Source: Cyanobium sp. NIES-981
GTDB taxonomy: Bacteria; Cyanobacteriota; Cyanobacteriia; PCC-6307; Cyanobiaceae
DNA length: 64,000 nt
NCBI RefSeq assembly: GCF_900088535.1
Contig: NZ_LT578417.1
Coordinates: forward strand, 1,426,001-1,490,000
Direction: 5' to 3'
The position numbers and the translations under genes are program-made. The notes under the pieces are model-generated. The model was not told the origin of the DNA, did not search any database, and worked only from the letters and a program-made list of their open reading frames with translations. Numbering within the stretch: the first letter of the stretch is position 1; the number at the start of each line of letters is the position of its first letter. This document shows, piece by piece, positions 59,253 through 64,000 of this stretch.

Positions 59253-59812
59253 CCCGCCGCTACCTCCGGCGCCATCTCACCCCAGGCGTGCTGGCCGAGC
59301 AGCAGCGCGCCTACGGCACCACCTCCACCGTGCCGGAGGAGCAGGGGGCGGACGAGCTGGGCGAGAAGGAGCGGCAGTTCATCGCCGCGCGCGACAGCTT
59401 CTACATCGCCAGCCTCACCGAGGACGGAGCCCCCTACCTGCAGCACCGCGGCGGCCCCCCGGGATTTCTGCAGGTGGTGGAGGCCCGCACCCTGGAGTTC
59501 GCCGACTTCTCCGGCAACCGCCAGCTGCTCACCACCGCCCATGTGCGCCGCGATCCGCGGGTGGCCCTGTTCCTGATGGATTACCCCAACCGCCGCCGCC
59601 TCAAGATCGACGGCCTGGCCGAGGTGCGCCCCGCCCCTCCAGGGGCCGTGGCGGGAGCAGTAGCGGGGGCTGCTGCCACACCCGTGGAGCGGCGGCTGCG
59701 CATCCGCGTGCTGGCCTTCGACTGGAACTGTCCCCAGTTCATCACCCCCCGCTACAGCGAGGCGGAGCTCGAAGCACGGGTCGCGGAGCGCCAGCAGGGC
59801 CTGCAGCGCTGA
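59249..59812 (+). CDS. Pyridoxamine 5'-phosphate oxidase-fold flavoprotein
   Basis: 187 residues: EKERQFIAARDSFYIASLTE, YLQHRGGPPGFLQVVEARTL, FADFSGNRQLLTTAHVRRDP and ALFLMDYPNRRRLKIDGLAE are standard for the PNPOx-like (FMN-binding split barrel) family. An Ala/Gly/Pro-rich insert (GAVAGAVAGAAAT) is unusual. The C-terminal DWNCPQFITPRY is well conserved. Co-translated with the GST gene; may reduce electrophiles with FMN. Confidence 0.85.
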   Translation: MTRRYLRRHLTPGVLAEQQRAYGTTSTVPEEQGADELGEKERQFIAARDSFYIASLTEDGAPYLQHRGGPPGFLQVVEARTLEFADFSGNRQLLTTAHVRRDPRVALFLMDYPNRRRLKIDGLAEVRPAPPGAVAGAVAGAAATPVERRLRIRVLAFDWNCPQFITPRYSEAELEARVAERQQGLQR

Positions 59813-59832
59813 GGCAGGGGAGGCGACACCGG

Positions 59833-60981
59833 TCAGTCGGCAGCGGGCTGGCCACGGTTCAGGTGCTCCAGACGGGTGAAATACCGCTGCCAGCTTTCGG
59901 CGCGATGGCGCCGCAGTGCCTCTGGGTCGCGCTGGCCTGGTGCACCCTCCCCATCCCCGAGGTCGTGCTGCCGCAGGAGACAGTCGAATTCACCGGAGTC
60001 GATGTAGCCCGTGAGGTCCAGGAAATGGGGCGAGAGACCGCTCTGCTCCAGCAGCAGACCCACAGCCAGATCCTCATAGCCGCACACCAGGCCATCGAAG
60101 AACCTTCGCAGGCACAGGAACGAACCGGCAAGCGCACCCATGCCCTTGGCGCTGATCAGATAGCCCTGCCCACCCGAGGCGTACGCCCTGGGGAGCGGCT
60201 GCTGCACGCCGCACTGGTTCAGGCCCCCGCGTCTGCACTTGCCGAGGTGCCAGCCATGCCAGAACTCCTGGTGGTGTTCCACCCTCGCCACAAGGCCGCC
60301 GTAGTGCATCCGCTCCCTGAGAAAGGTGCGGAAGACATGGTCAAGCCTGGACCGGTCCCGCAGCGACAGGTCGTCGTCGCACTTCAGGATCAGCCGTGGT
60401 GCGCCCAGCAGGTGGATCACCGTCATCGCCATGAGCACCTTGACCGCCAGGGACTCGTAGTCATCCGGCAGGGGCAGCTCGAGCACGTCATCCGCGAAGC
60501 GGAACAGACCCCTGGGCCGCCGGATCGAGCGTTCCGCGGGGCTGCCGATCACCACCACATGCGCTTCCGTGGCGGGCAGGGGCCGGAATGTGTCGACGCT
60601 GCTGCGGGCGCGGTGCATGCGATGCCGGCAGCTCACGTGCAGCACCACAGCCCTGCCCTTGAGAGCCCTGCGCAGGCGAGCGGCGGCGGCGGGAGAACCC
60701 AGCCGCAGCAGGGCCCTGAACAGATCCAGAAACCTGCGGTTGGCGGGATACAGGGAATAGATGTCCCTCAGCTCCGCCAGCGCCCGGCGGCTCCTGAAGT
60801 AACACCAATCCCCCCCTGGAAGCATCCCGCCGCGCCTCCGTCTGCCGCGCAGGCGCTTCAGCAGGGTGAGCTGCAGGCCCTGGCCGGCGTGCATTTCCGG
60901 CGGCAGTGCCGGAAGCGAGCGGCTGGCCTCCCGCTGGCGGGCCACCAGGAGCTCCAGATCGTCGATCACGGCATCGAGCAC
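59833..60981 (-). CDS. GT31-like (beta-1,3-galactosyltransferase-type) glycosyltransferase
   Basis: 382 residues from GTG 60981. Around residue 150 onward: AHVVVIGSPAERSIRRPRGL, ELPLPDDYESLAVKVLMAMT and APRLILKCDDDLSLRDRSRL with the D-D-D metal motif, then GGQGYLISAKGMGALAGSFL and GYEDLAVGLLLEQSG (the E-D motif). That order matches Galactosyl_T (GT31), a group mostly described from eukaryotes. The N-terminal 90 residues are basic and helical without recognised domain. Confidence 0.68.
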   Translation of the reverse strand: MLDAVIDDLELLVARQREASRSLPALPPEMHAGQGLQLTLLKRLRGRRRRGGMLPGGDWCYFRSRRALAELRDIYSLYPANRRFLDLFRALLRLGSPAAAARLRRALKGRAVVLHVSCRHRMHRARSSVDTFRPLPATEAHVVVIGSPAERSIRRPRGLFRFADDVLELPLPDDYESLAVKVLMAMTVIHLLGAPRLILKCDDDLSLRDRSRLDHVFRTFLRERMHYGGLVARVEHHQEFWHGWHLGKCRRGGLNQCGVQQPLPRAYASGGQGYLISAKGMGALAGSFLCLRRFFDGLVCGYEDLAVGLLLEQSGLSPHFLDLTGYIDSGEFDCLLRQHDLGDGEGAPGQRDPEALRRHRAESWQRYFTRLEHLNRGQPAAD

Positions 60982-61043
60982 CGAGAGGAACCGGGCTCCG
61001 GGGGTCGGCACACCTGCCGCTCGCCGTCCCCCTCGCCAACCCC

Positions 61044-61499
61044 TCACGATCCCGGACGCAGGTCCGGATCGCCCACCACCGCCTGATCGCGGCAGCCAAG
61101 CACCGCCTCGGGATGGGCGTAGTGCTTGAACTCCAGCCAGTTGCCGGAGGGGTCGTTGAGAAAGAAGGTGTGGTGCTCCAGCACCGTGCCCGGGTAGCGG
61201 CGTTTCGGTGCCACGGCGAACGGCTCGCCCGCCGCCTCCACCCGCTCGCGCAGCGCCTGCCACTGGTGCAGGGCCTCGAACACAAGACCGAAATGGCGCG
61301 GGTAGATGCCCCGCTGCAGCGGCTCCGGATCATGGGGCTGGTGCTGGGCCACCAGCTGATGGCCCCCCAGATCGAGGATCAGCGCCGCCGTGCTGCCGCG
61401 GCCGGCCCGGCAGCCCAGGACCCGCTCATACCAGCAGCGGGTGAGTTCCAGATCCCGGGCCGGGATCGAGAGATGGAAGCAGGGCGAGGTCATCGACAC
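61044..61499 (-). CDS. VOC-superfamily (glyoxalase/dioxygenase-like) protein
   Basis: 151 residues. CFHLSIPARDLELTRCWYER (metal His), LILDLGGHQLVAQHQPHDPE, HFGLVFEALHQWQALRERVE (second His) and HTFFLNDPSGNWLEFKHYAH (Glu) give a two-module VOC fold with metal ligands H/H/E. Sequence is close to the group annotated as glyoxalase/dioxygenase without assigned substrate. Confidence 0.83.
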   Translation of the reverse strand: MSMTSPCFHLSIPARDLELTRCWYERVLGCRAGRGSTAALILDLGGHQLVAQHQPHDPEPLQRGIYPRHFGLVFEALHQWQALRERVEAAGEPFAVAPKRRYPGTVLEHHTFFLNDPSGNWLEFKHYAHPEAVLGCRDQAVVGDPDLRPGS

Positions 61500-61633
61500 G
61501 CTCCGGGCCCCTGAAGGGCAGCTCTGCCAGCCTCCCTAGTTTTGCTGCGATTTGTCTCTTCTGCACCCGCTCCGCACACCCCCCGACGGATGCCGTGGCC
61601 ATGGCTAGACCAGGTGCAGCAGGGTCAACCGCC

Positions 61634-62146
61634 ATGAACACGACCAGCGCCCATGGCCCCACCAGCCATCAGCCCCGGCACGACGGCATGGAGAGCGGGC
61701 ACCACAGCGATCCCTACCTGGAGCGCCGCAAGCCACCGGAGCCCAGCACCTGTCCGGATTGCCAGGCCAGCTTTCACCAGGGCCGCTGGAGCTGGGAGAC
61801 ACCGCCGGCCGGCGCCAGCAGCCACCGCTGCCCCGCCTGCGAGCGGATCCGCGATGGGATGCCGGCCGGGGAACTCACCCTGAGCGGCGCCTTCCTGGCG
61901 GCCCACGCCGATGAGGTGATGCGGCTGGTGAACAACACCGATGATCGCGTGCGGATGGAGCATCCCCTGGAGCGCCTGATCGACACCAGCGGTGATCCCG
62001 CCACCGGCCCCGTGCTGCTGCGCTTCACCGGCATCCACGCCACCCACGGGCTGGGCAAGGCGCTGGTGAAGGCCTTCGGCGGCAGCCTGGAGGCGCCCTA
62101 TCCCGAGCCCGGCGCACCGATGCGCGCCCACTGGCAGCGCGACTGA
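61634..62146 (+). CDS. BCAM0308-type protein with paired CxxC motifs
   Basis: 170 residues from ATG 61634 (ATG 61595 is also in frame). PSTCPDCQASFHQGRWSWET and SSHRCPACERIRDGMPAGEL form a treble-clef-like zinc site (CxxC..CxxC); TGIHATHGLGKALVKAFGGS ends the family. Proteins of this kind (BCAM0308 or NMD3-like) lie in stress operons, but their action is unknown. No such operon is seen here. Confidence 0.75.
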   Translation: MNTTSAHGPTSHQPRHDGMESGHHSDPYLERRKPPEPSTCPDCQASFHQGRWSWETPPAGASSHRCPACERIRDGMPAGELTLSGAFLAAHADEVMRLVNNTDDRVRMEHPLERLIDTSGDPATGPVLLRFTGIHATHGLGKALVKAFGGSLEAPYPEPGAPMRAHWQRD

Positions 62147-62252
62147 GTAGCGCAACTGAGCAGCACGGCTGGGGAGCACGGCTGGACAACACAGTTGATC
62201 AGAGGATCCAAACCCGCATCCGTGCAAGAGTTCGGCATCCGGGCTTGATGCC

Positions 62253-62687
62253 ATGAAGCGGCATGTCATGAAGCTGCATGCCATCAAGACATGGCCTGCC
62301 TCCAGGACGCCGCCTGCCTCCAGGACGCCGGGCGCCCTCGAACGGATCCTTCCGGGCGTGGCCGCTGCCACGGTCCTGGCCGTCCTGGCCACGGCTCCGG
62401 CCCAGGCCCAGTCCCTGCGCGAGCGCTTCATCCGCAGCCGGTGCGAAGCCAAGCTCAACGCGGAGCTGGTGAGCAAGGGTGTGGCCAGCCCGCCGCCGAT
62501 GTTCGTGCAGAAGGTGTGCGACTGCGTGGTGCAGAACGTGGACACCGGCGCCACGATCGAGGCCGCCAAGGAAACCTGCAAGGCCCAGGTGAGGGCCAGG
62601 ATCAGGAAGGAGATGGAGGGCGGCAGCACCACCCCCGCCGCTCCGGGCGCTGCGGGCCCCGCTGTCCCCAATCCCGGCGCTCAGTAG
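62253..62687 (+). CDS. Small secreted Cys-containing protein
   Basis: 144 residues; signal peptide around ILPGVAAATVLAVLATAPAQ-AQ. The mature domain RFIRSRCEAKLNAELVSKGV, FVQKVCDCVVQNVDTGATIE and AAKETCKAQVRARIRKEMEG has four Cys in a helical layout, then a Pro/Ala tail. Similar short periplasmic proteins occur in cyanobacteria without known role. The start is uncertain: internal ATG codons at 62268 and 62280 are alternatives. Confidence 0.6.
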   Translation: MKRHVMKLHAIKTWPASRTPPASRTPGALERILPGVAAATVLAVLATAPAQAQSLRERFIRSRCEAKLNAELVSKGVASPPPMFVQKVCDCVVQNVDTGATIEAAKETCKAQVRARIRKEMEGGSTTPAAPGAAGPAVPNPGAQ

Positions 62688-63020
62688 TACTTGCGCGGGT
62701 TCTGCCGGATGGCGAGCTGAACCTCCAGCAGAAACAGCAGCAGGCCTCCGATCAGGGCCAGCATCACCAGCAGGATGGCGCGGTTGGTGAGAAACAGGCG
62801 CCGCCTCTGCACCTGAATGCCGCGGTGCAGGGGAGACTCCGCGCCTGCAGAGTCCCTGTCCAGGGCCTGCTGAAGCACCTGGGTGCGGTCGATGATCCGG
62901 GCCAGGCGGCCGGTGAAGATGTTCAGCAGGCCGGCGATGCCGGTGGGCAGGAACACCGGGGAGAGGGAGAGCTAGCTGGATCGCCCCCGACAGGCTCACG
63001 ATCGAGGAGGTCTGCTCCAT
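62681..63020 (-). pseudogene. DUF2721 family membrane protein, frameshifted
   Basis: From ATG 63020: MEQTSSIVSLSGAIQLAL, then the frame is lost at about 62970 (CTCTCCCTCTCCCC, apparently two extra bases or one missing). The second frame continues VFLPTGIAGLLNIFTGRLAR, IIDRTQVLQQALDRDS and RAILLVMLALIGGLLLFLLE to 62681. With the frame restored it would be the usual ~112-130 residue DUF2721 protein with two or three helices. A sequencing error in the CT run is possible. Confidence 0.7.
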
Positions 63021-63155
63021 GGGGGTGACTGCGTCCTGGGGACCATGACGGCAGGCGGCCGTGCATGCGTCACGACCCTCCCCAGGGTGGCGGACCGGCC
63101 TGGCGTTGACAGCGCCGCAGCCGTCTTCCATGGTGCGGGCAGCAGCGGTATTCCC

Positions 63156-63692
63156 GTGCCACCCCGGCCCCTCCCCGCGCTTTGGCCCCTCCCCGCTGCG
63201 GGGCCCCGCCGGTGGGCCACCACCGCCGTGGTGGCCCTCGCCCTGGTGGCCGCTCCCGCCCGCGCCGATGGGGAACGGCCCCCGGCTCCAGCTGCCGGGG
63301 CGGCCCAGGCAATCCAGGTGGACCAGCTGGTGAAGGGCACCCGCAGCTGGGATGGCACCCCCTTGCCCCCGATCGGCCCGGGGCAGCCCGAGGTGACGGT
63401 GCTGCGCCTCACCATCCCGGCCGGAGTGTCGCTGCCCCCCCACGCCCATCCCGTGATCAATGCCGGCGTGCTGCTGGAGGGCCGGCTGCGGGTCACCTCC
63501 GCCACCGGCGAGACAATCACCCTCGAAGCCGGCGACGGGCTGATCGAGCTGGTGAACACGCCCCACCAGGGCAAGAGCCTGGGGCCCGGACCCGCCCGGA
63601 TCGTGGTGGTGTACGTGGGGCTGGAGGGGGAGCCGCTGTCCGTGCCGGCTGGGCCCGGGGATCATCAATCCGCAGGGAGCCCCGGCAGGTAG
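63156..63692 (+). CDS. Secreted cupin-domain protein
   Basis: 178 residues if the GTG at 63156 is used (ATG 63045 is in frame but leads with a non-natural sequence). A twin-Arg-like or Sec signal (WATTAVVALALVAAPARADG) precedes the cupin: EVTVLRLTIPAGVSLPPHAH, VINAGVLLEGRLRVTSATGE and ETITLEAGDGLIELVNTPHQ. Metal His residues of the PPHAHP and NTPHQG motifs are present. Small-molecule binding or isomerase function is likely; substrate not known. Confidence 0.72.
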   Translation: MPPRPLPALWPLPAAGPRRWATTAVVALALVAAPARADGERPPAPAAGAAQAIQVDQLVKGTRSWDGTPLPPIGPGQPEVTVLRLTIPAGVSLPPHAHPVINAGVLLEGRLRVTSATGETITLEAGDGLIELVNTPHQGKSLGPGPARIVVVYVGLEGEPLSVPAGPGDHQSAGSPGR

Positions 63693-63725
63693 GGAGGAAG
63701 GTAGAGAGCCAGACCGCCCGTTGTC

Positions 63726-64000
63726 ATGCACCCTCCCGCAGCCGAATCCCCAGCCGGCGAGGACACCCCGGAACCGGAGCCCCAGGGCGGCCTCTGGCGC
63801 AAGCTGCTGCTGCTGGCTGCCATCGCCCTGGCGGTGGCCCTGTTCTTCGGCTTCGGGCTGCAGCGCCAGCTGACCCTGGAGGGGCTGCAGCGGGCCCAGG
63901 GGTCGCTGCTGGCCTGGCGGCAGGCGGCACCGCTGCAGAGCTCCCTGGCCTACATGGGCCTCTACGTGGTGGTCACCGCCCTGTCGCTGCCCGGGGCGGC
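63726..64000 (+). CDS. TVP38/TMEM64 (DedA-like) membrane protein, 5' part only
   Basis: 91 residues before the window ends. After an acidic-Pro N-terminus a helix (WRKLLLLAAIALAVALFFGF) and the family-typical segment LLAWRQAAPLQSSLAYMGLY then VVVTALSLPGA can be read, matching the start of the SNARE-associated/VTT domain. Expected full length is about 240 residues. Confidence 0.75.
   Translation, partial: MHPPAAESPAGEDTPEPEPQGGLWRKLLLLAAIALAVALFFGFGLQRQLTLEGLQRAQGSLLAWRQAAPLQSSLAYMGLYVVVTALSLPGA

Noticed and set aside
58588-61086. 832-codon plus-strand frame over GST, PNPOx and beyond
   Set aside because: Arg/Pro-rich out-of-frame translation; the real genes are in other frames with clear motifs.

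Overview
The window is GC-rich chromosomal DNA, probably from a picocyanobacterium of the Synechococcus/Cyanobium type. Evidence for this is indirect: the gene repertoire (DUF547, TIGR04283-type glycosyltransferase, DUF2721, SelO ending in Cys-Ser-Ser, a carotenoid-oxygenase remnant), several GCGATCGC (HIP1-type) octamers, and no rRNA, tRNA or photosystem gene to settle it. Two stretches of ordinary single-copy genes (1-4.3 kb and 39.6-64 kb) enclose about 35 kb of accessory DNA.

Left core (1-4.3 kb): phosphoribosyltransferase, dienelactone-hydrolase-like protein, lipoprotein L,D-transpeptidase, dCTP deaminase, a TMEM175-type channel and a DUF5996 protein. From 4.3 to 20.6 kb lies a toxin-antitoxin (TA) island with eight TA modules (DUF1778/GNAT four times including one duplicated 1,178-bp block, PIN/Phd, MazEF, Fic, ParE-type). 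They are separated by decayed pieces of one gene whose intact form would encode an N-terminal winged-helix-like domain and a C-terminal HIT domain. Each minus-strand TA module except the DUF1778/GNAT remnant at 10.1-10.6 kb is followed by a fresh copy of the 5' leader of that gene. An IS3-type element sits in the C-terminal HIT fragment, and an IS21-type element is nested in an IS481-type element. A broken DUF2075 helicase gene closes this island.

From 20.6 to 31.1 kb the DNA is less GC-rich and looks like a row of defence gene cassettes: a J-domain protein plus HNH nuclease, a Hachiman system (hamA intact, hamB split by an IS481 copy), a PD-(D/E)XK nuclease gene split by an IS5/IS1182-like element, and a caspase-like protease. 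Two hairpins built like integron attC sites lie directly after the stop codons of the HNH gene and of the nuclease gene. No integron integrase is present.

From 31.3 to 39.6 kb a PLD nuclease/helicase/DUF3427 restriction-type gene is followed by seven TA modules (HicBA, VapBC, HicB/HicA remnant, HicBA, MntA/HepT, DUF433/DUF5615 remnants, RHH/PIN). They are separated by five repeated pieces of the 3' end of that same helicase gene. In several modules (ParE, second HicA, HepT, last PIN, one GNAT) the toxin is damaged while the antitoxin frame is intact. The right core (39.6-64 kb) carries SelO, an AAA ATPase, an amidase, an O-methyltransferase, an MFS transporter, an SDR, hydrolases, a FAD monooxygenase with an SMP-30 protein, methyltransferase/DUF547, a TetR-rhodanese-acyltransferase-glycosyltransferase minus-strand run divergent from GST/PNPOx, a GT31-like glycosyltransferase, and small secreted proteins, ending inside a TVP38/TMEM64 gene.
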